NCBI GenBank assembly: GCA_902794825.1
Contig: CADBIU010000009.1
Coordinates: 1-38,922, forward strand
Origin: an uncultured Lachnospiraceae bacterium
GTDB lineage: Bacteria; Bacillota; Clostridia; Lachnospirales; Lachnospiraceae
DNA length: 38,922 bases
Reading direction: 5' to 3'
Position numbers and translations under genes: made by a program. Positions 15,449-23,333 of the stretch are shown piece after piece. The notes under the pieces were generated by a model that saw only the letters and a program-made list of their open reading frames with translations, was not told the DNA's origin and searched no databases. Every line of letters starts with the position of its first letter. The stretch's first letter is position 1.

Positions 15449-18400
15449 TTACTTCTCTACCCAGGGAATCCCCCTCGCGTCCAGACGCCTCTGGACCTCG
15501 GTGCCAGCGTTGCAGTGAACGACAAATCTGTACTCTCCGGTCTCGTAATCCTTAGCTCCGATATTTCCGATATTCAGAATGGAATCCGGAAGATAAATGT
15601 CCGTCACCTTGTCACAGCCGTCAAGGGCCGAATACTCAATATACAGGGTTCCGTCGGGAACGACCAGATCTCCTTCAGCGAGGGTGGGAACAGCTACAAG
15701 CGTCCTGCCGTCTTTGCTCATCAAAAGCCCGTCAGCCGCCATATACTTCTCACTCTTTTCATTAACCTCAAACCTCTCGAAAAGGATATTGTCGAGGAAT
15801 TTTTCCGTGATGACAAGATTTGCCGGAATAAGGATCACATCCTGTGTGAACGGCTCGCCGTACCTGGCGGTGAAAGCAGAGTAACCCATTTTCTCCAGTT
15901 TATCCGGAAGCTCGATCTTTCCAAACCCTTCGCCCGGCGTAAAGGCTGACGAGCCGATCGAGGTAACAGAGGAAGGAAGTTTCACATCCTTTAGAGGACA
16001 GTTGTTGAAGGCCCTGGCTCCGATCTCTTTGAGACCCTTGGCAAATTCCACATCAGACAGTGATGAGCAGCTTCCGAACGCGCTCTTTCCGATCGTCCTC
16101 AGGGACTTGGGCAGCGTGACTTTCGTCAGCAAAGTATTGAGGTAAAAGGCGTTTTCCCCGATCGTCACTGTTTTGCCGGGGACAGTATATTCCGCGTCTT
16201 CCTTCTGTTTCGGATAGAGTATAAGGGTCTCCCCCTTAGCGTCAAACAGGACGCCGTCCACACATTTATAGTTCTTATTGCCGGCGCCGGTCTCCAGTTC
16301 CTTCAGCATGTAGAAGTCAGAGAAGAACTTGCTCTCAATCGTGCTCACGCTGTCCGGAATGACGACTTTGGAATAGAAGCAGTTATTGTACAGGGATTTC
16401 TCGCTGCGTATCGCTGTCACGGGCAGTTCTCTGAACTCAGACGGGATCGTGAGTGTTCCTTTGTCATTTCCGCTGCAGGCGACCAGTTCCGCGTGATCTT
16501 TAAAGACATGCCATGTCAGTGTCGCGGGTTCCGCGCCATCCGTACCGGCCATCTCCTCCGTCACAGTCTCATAGACAAGGTTCTCCGGATCCACCACGTC
16601 GTCATAGGCGATCTCAAACTGTTTTGCATAAGACTCTGCGGCAGAGCCCTCTGAGCAGTGCAGTTTGACGTCGTAGATGTACTGATACTGCCCGTTCTCG
16701 TCTTTTTCTCCGAGCTCGTATGGGAAGACGTATTTCCCGAAGCGGAAAACGCTGTCCGGGATCACAATATCCGCGGCGTCTTCGCAGTACTTGAGGAGAT
16801 AATCCTGTAAAGTAGTGATTCCATCAGGGATCATGACAATTTTGCCCAGCCCCTGCGGCACCTCAATTATCATATCCTTGGCCTTGCTCGTGATGAAACC
16901 TCCCGACGAGGCAAAATAGGGATTGTTCTCATCCACCTCAAAGGCCGCGATGTTCATCATGCTGAAGGCTTCTTTTCCTATATGCCGCACGTTTGGTCCG
17001 ACGCGCATCGACTCAATGAGCGGATTTTCTTCCTCCCCGAACCTGAACAGCATATATTCCCCGAAAGCGGAATCTCCGACTGACTCAAGACTGTCGGGAA
17101 GATTGAAAGAGGAAAGGCCATCGCATTCGAAGAAAGCCATGTTCTCTATACTCTTAAGAGATTCCGGCAGGACCGCGCTCTCAATAAGCGATCCCGCAAA
17201 GGATCCGTAGGCGATCGTCTCCGTACCGTTCTCCACCTTGTATTCACCGCTCTTCGCGCCGGGATATTGAATAAGTGTCTTTCCGTCCTTGGTGTACAGG
17301 ACGCCGTCCACCGTCTTATAGTTTTCATTGCACTCACAGATCGAGATCTCCGCAAGGTTTTCGCAATCAGCGAACGGAATGGTGCCTATGTATGAAAGCC
17401 CCTTGGGAAGTGTGACCGACGTCAGTTTCGTTCTTGAAAACGCGGCTCTCTTTATCGTCTCCACGCTCTCAGGGATCTCGACCGATTCGATACCGCTGCC
17501 ACGAAAAGCCGATATTCCGATCGTTCTGATTCCCTCGGGAAGCGTGATCTTCCTGCACCCGCTCAGCCCTGATAAGGCTTCGTCACCGATCTCCGTCACT
17601 TTTTTGCCGGCGATCTCGGAAGGAACTGTGATCTCTGTGTCTTCTCCCTCGTAGCCGGTTATCACTGCCTCTTCTCCCCGGACTTCGGCGTACAGGGTTC
17701 CGTTTTCCGTACTGACCTCTTCATATTCCCTGTCGTGATCCAGTTCCAGATCGATATACTCCGATCCGTGGACTCTGCCGTTAATGTCCTTAATCGTAAC
17801 TTGGCAGATGAAATCCTTGTCAAAGCCGGAGGCCGGCTTCATTTCTAGTCTGAAACCGTGATCCAGGCACAGCGGGTACATTTCATATCCCGAGAATTTC
17901 CATTCGAAAAACGGCTTCATATTGCCATTTTCATCGCGCCGGGGATTATAGGAAATGCTCCCCGCGTTTATAAGAGATTCATAGTTGGATACGTCAATAG
18001 ACGCCTTGCCTCCCGCCCAGGCGCTGCCGGAAGCGGAAGTGATATCGAGGACAGAGGTCTCCGTCTCACCCGCAATATTTTTCGCGGTGATAACAACTTC
18101 TTCATCCTTGTCCCAGTCAACGTCCATGAACTCATGTCCGGACGTGAGGTAACAGCTGAGAGTTCTGTAAACAGACTCTCCGTTGTTGCTCTGCGACTGC
18201 AGGCATGTAAGAGGAGCCGGCGCTTCCTCCATGTCTGTTGCGACGTTCAGGAGCATCGGGTCTGCCGGAATGTGCAAAACATTGTTCTCATCAGGTTCTA
18301 TAGCGATATTAGCCGTAGTGATCGCGTAATCACCGAAGCTGTTCCTCTGCAGCACTGTATAGAAAGCCTGGGAGGCATTTCTCACCTGCTCGTCGGTGAG

Positions 18401-19867
18401 CTGCAGCGTCAGCTCATCTCCCTCGCGCATGATCTCAGGGAGAGTCCAGTCAGTATTTGATCCTGCAATCCAGCTGTCCATATAGGCGGTGACAAAAGCC
18501 GAATACTCAGGGGACAGCGAGATCTCTTCAGAATACAGTTCTCCGGATACGCCGTAAAGGTCGGGATTGTCGCCGGGAAGATAGATGGAGACGCCGTTCG
18601 CGCCGCTGACATTGGATGTGCTTCGCACCACCATTTCATCGATCGCCTCAAGGATCCCGCGGCTCTCCTCGGGATACAGCTCCGTGACGTTCTCAGCGAG
18701 ATTTTTCAGATCAAGAAGGTCATAGGCGTCCTCTTTGCCGCTGGCTGCTCCAAGGCCGAAAGCCTTCGTCTTCGCTCTCGCCTGGTTGATCTCAGGGTAA
18801 TTTCCCTGTTCGATCCCGCTCTTCATCGCCGCAAAAAGTGTGTTCGCGCTCTCGATGAGCTGATCCGTTTTGCTCAGGTCCATTGCCGCCAGAGTCACAT
18901 CGGGGTTGAAGAACTCCGACTTGTTGTTTTCATAATACTTTCCATATGCCTCAACGATCGCGCTCACGATCGTTCTGGCGTCGTCCGTCTCATTGAGAGT
19001 ATTGAGGAAACTGTAGTCCCACCCGCGTCCGGACTCGAGTTCCTCCGAGCCGACCATGTACTGAGCGTAATCCTTCCAGAGCCTTGCGCTCTCAACGGAC
19101 CCCATCAGACAGGCGTCGAAACCAACGAAGTCAAGTTTGGAATCACCGTTAAACTGTGTCTGATCCATCGCGCCTTTCAGTTCCTCCAGAAGCAGACTGT
19201 CATTTCCGAACAGCTCATCACTCCCGTAGCCCCACAGGGGACCCGCGCCGTGATCCCACAGCACAAGTCCGTAGTGCTTTGCCGGGTAATGGGCCGTACA
19301 GTAATTGATAAATTCAGCCAGCGTGCCCGCTGCGCCCATGTCCGCTGTCTCCGATGTCTGCGCCGTCACCTCCAGCTGCTCGCCGTTTTCCATATTGATA
19401 ACGCTGTTGCATATATTTGATATAGCGCTGGTCCATCTCTTGCTGCCGCCGGTATAGACAAGGAGATTGTTCCTCGTGAAATCAAGATCAGCTCCGATCA
19501 TCTCCTTCATGTCGTTTGTGGCAGCGCCGTAACGGCTCTCAAGATTGGAGCCGACGATGTAGACCATGACCGTGAAATCCTTGGCCAGAGCTTTCGGTCC
19601 GTCTTTTGCCGCATAGAGCGCTCCGCTCCTGACATTGGTCTGCTCTGTCTTTTTTGCCTGCACAGCGCGGCTGTAATCCTGGGCCTCTTCGCCCATTATC
19701 ACAAGCTCCGGCTTTTTATTCTGCTCCGGGATCTGAGCTGCCGTCTCCGTTTCTGCTGATGTCGCCCCCGTGCTGCTCACCGTCGCGGAGGATGATCCGC
19801 TGCCGGTGCAGGCATTGAGCGCCAGAATCAGGCAAATAAGCAATGCAGATATCTTTCTCTTCTTCAT
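15449..19867 (-). CDS. Giant surface lipoprotein: clostripain (C11) peptidase domain plus BspA-type leucine-rich repeats
   Basis: A 1,472-residue lipoprotein (lipobox LALNAC, Cys20). Residues about 95-480 form a C11 clostripain-family cysteine peptidase: the first strand is FTVMVYIVGSNLES, the catalytic His206 lies in LVLWDHGAG, and Cys253 lies in FVGFDACLMGS. C11 enzymes cleave after Arg or Lys. Residues about 480-720 are beta-rich with no motif I know. From about 735 to the end come many LRR_5 (BspA-like) units of the pattern I-x-x-x-AF-x-x-x-x-L-x-x-V-x-LP-x-x-L-x-x-IG. These occur in surface proteins that bind host or bacterial partners. The last units look degraded but continue to the stop. 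The start follows GAGGTGAC. Surface proteolysis with target binding is inferred. Confidence 0.9.
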   Translation of the reverse strand: MKKRKISALLICLILALNACTGSGSSSATVSSTGATSAETETAAQIPEQNKKPELVIMGEEAQDYSRAVQAKKTEQTNVRSGALYAAKDGPKALAKDFTVMVYIVGSNLESRYGAATNDMKEMIGADLDFTRNNLLVYTGGSKRWTSAISNICNSVINMENGEQLEVTAQTSETADMGAAGTLAEFINYCTAHYPAKHYGLVLWDHGAGPLWGYGSDELFGNDSLLLEELKGAMDQTQFNGDSKLDFVGFDACLMGSVESARLWKDYAQYMVGSEELESGRGWDYSFLNTLNETDDARTIVSAIVEAYGKYYENNKSEFFNPDVTLAAMDLSKTDQLIESANTLFAAMKSGIEQGNYPEINQARAKTKAFGLGAASGKEDAYDLLDLKNLAENVTELYPEESRGILEAIDEMVVRSTSNVSGANGVSIYLPGDNPDLYGVSGELYSEEISLSPEYSAFVTAYMDSWIAGSNTDWTLPEIMREGDELTLQLTDEQVRNASQAFYTVLQRNSFGDYAITTANIAIEPDENNVLHIPADPMLLNVATDMEEAPAPLTCLQSQSNNGESVYRTLSCYLTSGHEFMDVDWDKDEEVVITAKNIAGETETSVLDITSASGSAWAGGKASIDVSNYESLINAGSISYNPRRDENGNMKPFFEWKFSGYEMYPLCLDHGFRLEMKPASGFDKDFICQVTIKDINGRVHGSEYIDLELDHDREYEEVSTENGTLYAEVRGEEAVITGYEGEDTEITVPSEIAGKKVTEIGDEALSGLSGCRKITLPEGIRTIGISAFRGSGIESVEIPESVETIKRAAFSRTKLTSVTLPKGLSYIGTIPFADCENLAEISICECNENYKTVDGVLYTKDGKTLIQYPGAKSGEYKVENGTETIAYGSFAGSLIESAVLPESLKSIENMAFFECDGLSSFNLPDSLESVGDSAFGEYMLFRFGEEENPLIESMRVGPNVRHIGKEAFSMMNIAAFEVDENNPYFASSGGFITSKAKDMIIEVPQGLGKIVMIPDGITTLQDYLLKYCEDAADIVIPDSVFRFGKYVFPYELGEKDENGQYQYIYDVKLHCSEGSAAESYAKQFEIAYDDVVDPENLVYETVTEEMAGTDGAEPATLTWHVFKDHAELVACSGNDKGTLTIPSEFRELPVTAIRSEKSLYNNCFYSKVVIPDSVSTIESKFFSDFYMLKELETGAGNKNYKCVDGVLFDAKGETLILYPKQKEDAEYTVPGKTVTIGENAFYLNTLLTKVTLPKSLRTIGKSAFGSCSSLSDVEFAKGLKEIGARAFNNCPLKDVKLPSSVTSIGSSAFTPGEGFGKIELPDKLEKMGYSAFTARYGEPFTQDVILIPANLVITEKFLDNILFERFEVNEKSEKYMAADGLLMSKDGRTLVAVPTLAEGDLVVPDGTLYIEYSALDGCDKVTDIYLPDSILNIGNIGAKDYETGEYRFVVHCNAGTEVQRRLDARGIPWVEK

Positions 19868-19920
19868 AGTGCGTCACCTCTTCAGTATCCGGATATTCTG
19901 TCAAAATAACATACACCTGT

Positions 19921-19929
19921 ATTATACCA
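19921..19929 (-). promoter_or_regulatory. Extended -10 promoter of the clostripain-LRR gene
   Basis: On the minus strand TGGTATAAT is a perfect extended -10. The -35 is poor. The start codon is 54 bases downstream. Confidence 0.6.
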
Positions 19930-19990
19930 CATCCCATATATATTAAGTGACGTGCTTTCCCCGTCCTTGTTACATAAATATTACAAACTA

Positions 19991-20019
19991 TTGCAAATTT
20001 TTACGCCATGGGTTAGAAT
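19991..20019 (+). promoter_or_regulatory. Promoter of the DUF3048 lipoprotein gene
   Basis: TTGCAA (19991-19996), exactly 17 bases, then TAGAAT (20014-20019). It diverges from the clostripain-LRR promoter about 65 bases away. Confidence 0.7.
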
Positions 20020-20079
20020 ATGCATATGCTTATCTTTTGGCTGAACAAATAAAACAAGAATAATATCGGGAGGACTTTT

Positions 20080-21429
20080 ATGCGTAAAAGAAGTCTTTGT
20101 GTTCTGACGGTCGCCACACTGGCATTGTCCACAGCTCTTACCGGCTGCGGCGGTTCAACCTCCGCTCAGACTCAGCAGGAAGAAACTACAGTTGAAACAG
20201 AAAAGAAGGCAGAGGAAGCTGCGGCAGCAGACACAACAGTCGTCCAGGCAGCAACCGAAGCGATCTCTAAGCCTGAACCCGAACCTGTACCGGAACCGGT
20301 GCCCGAACCCGAACCCGAGCCCGAACTCCCCAGAAGCCCTCTGACCGGAAAGGTCATGGATGAGGAGCTTCTCAAACAGCGCCCTCTGGCTTTCATGTTC
20401 CCCATCAATAAACAGGCGCAGCCCCAGTATGGTCTCGACAGAGTCGATGTATTCTATGAGATCATGGAAGAAGGCAACATGAGCCGCCAGATGGGTATCA
20501 TGCAGGATTGGCAGGATCTTGACAGGATCGGCAACGTCCGCAGTATCCGTTCCTATTTTGTCTACGAAGCTCTTGAGTGGGATCCGATCATCATTCATTT
20601 CGGCGGTCCTTCCGACTACACCGGAGAAATACTCTCCCGCGAGGATGTAGATAACATCAACGGTACCGGACATCCGTCCATGGGACCGGATTACGGAGCT
20701 TTCTACCGCATTCCTCACGACGGCGTCGCGATCGAGCACACAGCCTACACGGATGCCGATCACATCCTTAACGCTATCGAAGAAGCCGGATTCGAGAAAG
20801 AGCACCGTGAAGAGTATTATCACGACAAGCATTTCACTTTCGCAAAGGATGGACAGATCAATGATCTCTCCCAGTATCCGGATGCTGTAAACGCGACAGA
20901 AGTAGATATGGCGGGATCCTTCCCTGTCACTCAGTCCGCGCTTTACTACGACGAAGATGATCATCTCTATTACAAGACCCTGTACGGCAACGACCAGTGC
21001 GACGCGGCCACAGGCGAGCAGATGGCGTTCACCAACATCTTCATTCAGCGCGCTGAATGGGTATATGCGAACAACGACTCCCGCGAGTGGGAAGACGGCA
21101 CACACGGATACCTCTGGTTCAGGATCGAGGATCCCGGTTACGACGGATTCTACATCACAAACGGCAAGATGATCCATGTCACATGGAACAAAGAAGACGA
21201 CTATGAGCCCACACTGTTCTACGATGACAACGGAAACGAAGTCACTGTAAACCAGGGCCGCACCATGATCTTCATCATCCGCGACGACAGAGATGATTTC
21301 GATATCGACGGAATCACCTACTATCCCGAAGATCACGCTACTATTACCGCTCCTCGCGAGGACGCTTCCGACAGTTCTACCGAAGAAGAGAGCGCTCCCG
21401 TTGAAGAGCCTGAAAACGAAGAAATGTAA
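20080..21429 (+). CDS. DUF3048 (YerB-like) lipoprotein
   Basis: A 449-residue membrane-anchored lipoprotein (lipobox ALTGC, Cys23). A linker contains a Pro-Glu repeat (PEPEPVPEPVPEPEPEPE) that probably crosses the cell wall. The rest matches the two-part DUF3048 fold of Bacillus YerB: an N-terminal portion with PLAFMFPINKQAQPQYGLDR, YEIMEEGNMSRQMGIMQDW and RIGNVRSIRSYFV, and a C-terminal portion with FTNIFIQRAEWVY, GFYITNGKMIHVTWNKE and VNQGRTMIFII. Function in the family is not established; the fold has been linked to cell-wall or germination processes only loosely. The C-terminal tail is acidic and unstructured. The start follows GGGAGGA. Transcribed alone. Confidence 0.88.
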   Translation: MRKRSLCVLTVATLALSTALTGCGGSTSAQTQQEETTVETEKKAEEAAAADTTVVQAATEAISKPEPEPVPEPVPEPEPEPELPRSPLTGKVMDEELLKQRPLAFMFPINKQAQPQYGLDRVDVFYEIMEEGNMSRQMGIMQDWQDLDRIGNVRSIRSYFVYEALEWDPIIIHFGGPSDYTGEILSREDVDNINGTGHPSMGPDYGAFYRIPHDGVAIEHTAYTDADHILNAIEEAGFEKEHREEYYHDKHFTFAKDGQINDLSQYPDAVNATEVDMAGSFPVTQSALYYDEDDHLYYKTLYGNDQCDAATGEQMAFTNIFIQRAEWVYANNDSREWEDGTHGYLWFRIEDPGYDGFYITNGKMIHVTWNKEDDYEPTLFYDDNGNEVTVNQGRTMIFIIRDDRDDFDIDGITYYPEDHATITAPREDASDSSTEEESAPVEEPENEEM

Positions 21430-21430
21430 T

Positions 21431-21469
21431 AAAAAACCTCCGGACCCGCAAGCGGTCCGGAGGTTTTTT
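21431..21469. terminator. Bidirectional terminator between DUF3048 and histidine phosphatase genes
   Basis: A perfect 16-bp stem (21431-21446 with 21454-21469), with AAAAAA at one foot and TTTTTT at the other, works for both convergent genes. Confidence 0.95.
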
Positions 21470-21483
21470 CTGTTCGGTATTCT

Positions 21484-22161
21484 TTATTTTGACGGGATTG
21501 AACTGTAGGAAAACTGAAGCTCCTTCGGCACATGATGTTTATCATCCACAAATTTCAGTGTTGTATGGTCCTCTTCGTCTACCGTGACGCAGCAGACACT
21601 GACGTTATACAGCAGATAACGGTCCATTTTATCCGCCGGGATGCCTTCGGCATAGTTGAGGAAAGTCTGGATTGCCGTGCCGTGGGAGGCGATCACAATA
21701 GTATCTCCCCTGTGCTCTCTCACGATCCTCATGATCGCTTCGCTCACGCGCCCGTAGACTTCGATCATCGTCTCTCCGCCCGGCGCCCTGGCGTGGCCTC
21801 TGTCCTCATTAAGCACATACATTCTGTAGAATTCCGGATACTTCGCCTGGATCTCCTCTTTGGTCCAGCCGTCTATGAGACCGAAGTCGATCTCCATAAT
21901 GCCGGGCTCTACCAGAACGGGGACCTCATGATCCTGGGTAGCAAGACTGTATTCCAATGTTTTGACAGCGCGCTGCAGCGGGCTGGTCACCCCCAGATCA
22001 ACATGAATATCCTTGAAGTATTCCTCAAGACAGGCTCCCTGTCTCTCTCCTATCTCATCGAGCGGATTATCTGTCTGTCCCTGATAGCGAAGCGCCTGAT
22101 TCCAGGCTGTGGTGCCATGGCGCACCAGATATAGGGTTGTAACCTTTTTGTTCTGATCCAT
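21484..22161 (-). CDS. Histidine phosphatase family protein (phosphoglycerate mutase-like)
   Basis: A 225-residue cytosolic phosphatase of the cofactor-dependent PGM superfamily. The phospho-acceptor His lies in LYLVRHGTTAWN (His15), the TSPLQRAVKT arginine block follows, then an acidic MEIDFG, and the second catalytic His sits in VIASHGTAIQ. Members range from phosphosugar phosphatases to alpha-ribazole phosphatase (CobC); no cobalamin gene is nearby, so the substrate stays open. The start is ATG 22161, with AGGAG seven bases upstream; an extension to 22194 lacks support. Confidence 0.85.
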   Translation of the reverse strand: MDQNKKVTTLYLVRHGTTAWNQALRYQGQTDNPLDEIGERQGACLEEYFKDIHVDLGVTSPLQRAVKTLEYSLATQDHEVPVLVEPGIMEIDFGLIDGWTKEEIQAKYPEFYRMYVLNEDRGHARAPGGETMIEVYGRVSEAIMRIVREHRGDTIVIASHGTAIQTFLNYAEGIPADKMDRYLLYNVSVCCVTVDEEDHTTLKFVDDKHHVPKELQFSYSSIPSK

Positions 22162-22275
22162 ATTGCTGCTCCTGTCCTCTTTTCTCAAATCCATTTATCC
22201 CGGATCTTCAGTTTCTGTTTTTCTGTACTTTATTGATTATAATCGACTTTTAATGGGAGCGGAACCGTTTTCCTG

Positions 22276-22305
22276 TTGCGATTTGGAGACTCTCTGGTCC
22301 ATAAT
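22276..22305 (+). promoter_or_regulatory. Candidate promoter of the 22371 hydrolase gene
   Basis: TTGCGA (22276-22281), 18 bases, CATAAT (22300-22305). A second candidate is a perfect TATAAT at 22238-22243 with no good -35. The two cannot be separated from sequence. Confidence 0.45.
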
Positions 22306-22370
22306 TAGTTTTGCAGCAGGAACTGACGCGTCCAAATGCCGAGTAAGCTTACACACCGGGAGGACACAAA

Positions 22371-23273
22371 ATGGAATTTACATCTTTTGACGGTGAGGAA
22401 ATATGGTACAAAGTCTGGGAAGCGGAAAGCCCCCGCGCTGTGGTCCAGATCATGACAGGACTGGCGGAGGTCGCCGACTACTATGAGATCTTTGCCGGCG
22501 AAATGGTCAAGTCCGGTTACACAGTCGCCCTGCATGAGTACAGAAAGCATGGCAGGACCCGGGCTGAATACGGGGAAGGAAATCTTTTCCGTGGTTTTGC
22601 GTTAGACGGCTCCTCCCTCTGCGCGATCCTGCGCAGATCATTCCCCGGACTTCCCGTAGTCCTTTTTGCCCACAGTCTCGGCACGACTGTGTCACAGATC
22701 GCGATTTACGAGAAGATGGCGCAGTGGGACGGCATTATCTACACCGGTCCTTCCCACGCTGTGATCGCGCCTGAAAAGATGGAGGAACTCCTGGCCATCA
22801 CAGACAGAGATATCCTTCTTCACGGCGCGGATTCTGTAAACGTGATGATCTTTCCTCTGGTCTTCGGCCGTCTCAACGCGCCTTTCGCTTCAGACAGAAG
22901 TTCTCTCGGCTTTATCACTTCTGACGCTGAAAGGCGCAGATGGCTCGCCGCGCTGCCCTATGACAGTCCTGACTACACAAATCGCTTCTTCAGAGATTTC
23001 GTCGTCATGCAGGCTGATCTGGCCGTTAATGAGACGCTGGAGAACACAAATCCGCCCCTCACAGATACGCCGGTCCTTTTCCTAACGGGAGGCGACGATG
23101 TTACCGCAGCAAACGGAACTTACGGCGATACCCAGGCGCAGCTTCTTCGTGATGCAGGCTATAGAGATGTCACTTCCATTGTCTATCCCAGCCTTCGCCA
23201 CTCCCTTCTGCAGGAGACAGCATACGCCAAAGTCATCGATGATATCAAAGCATGGATGGCAAACAGATACTGA
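22371..23273 (+). CDS. Alpha/beta hydrolase (lysophospholipase/monoacylglycerol lipase-like)
   Basis: A 300-residue soluble serine hydrolase of the serine-aminopeptidase S33/Hydrolase_4 group. The nucleophile elbow is FAHSLGTT (Ser102), the acid is in FLTGGDDVTA and the His in YPSLRHSLLQE. The early QIMTGLAEVADYYEIFAGEM segment matches the HG-x-x-E-x-x-x-x-Y block of lysophospholipases, with MTGLAE in place of the usual HGxxE oxyanion segment. The start follows GGGAGGA. It is transcribed alone and ends before a strong hairpin. Acyl-glycerol or lysophospholipid hydrolysis is inferred. Confidence 0.86.
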   Translation: MEFTSFDGEEIWYKVWEAESPRAVVQIMTGLAEVADYYEIFAGEMVKSGYTVALHEYRKHGRTRAEYGEGNLFRGFALDGSSLCAILRRSFPGLPVVLFAHSLGTTVSQIAIYEKMAQWDGIIYTGPSHAVIAPEKMEELLAITDRDILLHGADSVNVMIFPLVFGRLNAPFASDRSSLGFITSDAERRRWLAALPYDSPDYTNRFFRDFVVMQADLAVNETLENTNPPLTDTPVLFLTGGDDVTAANGTYGDTQAQLLRDAGYRDVTSIVYPSLRHSLLQETAYAKVIDDIKAWMANRY

Positions 23274-23280
23274 ATCAAAT

Positions 23281-23320
23281 AAAGCCGCAGCACCGGACGA
23301 TCCCGGTACTGCGGCTTTTT
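23281..23320. terminator. Terminator between the hydrolase gene and pheT
   Basis: AAAGCCGCAG pairs with CTGCGGCTTT and, past one mismatch, ACCGG pairs with CCGGT around ACGATC; TTTTT follows on the plus strand. It lies between convergent genes and may act weakly for pheT too. Confidence 0.9.
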
Positions 23321-23333
23321 ATTATTACAATGA

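Noticed and set aside
20270-20330. Short tandem DNA repeat, considered as a CRISPR or microsatellite
   Set aside because: It is the coding sequence of the Pro-Glu linker of the DUF3048 lipoprotein, in frame, with no spacers.
20155-21336. 393-codon open frame on the minus strand
   Set aside because: Antisense to the DUF3048 gene, which has a promoter, ribosome site, lipobox and family motifs.
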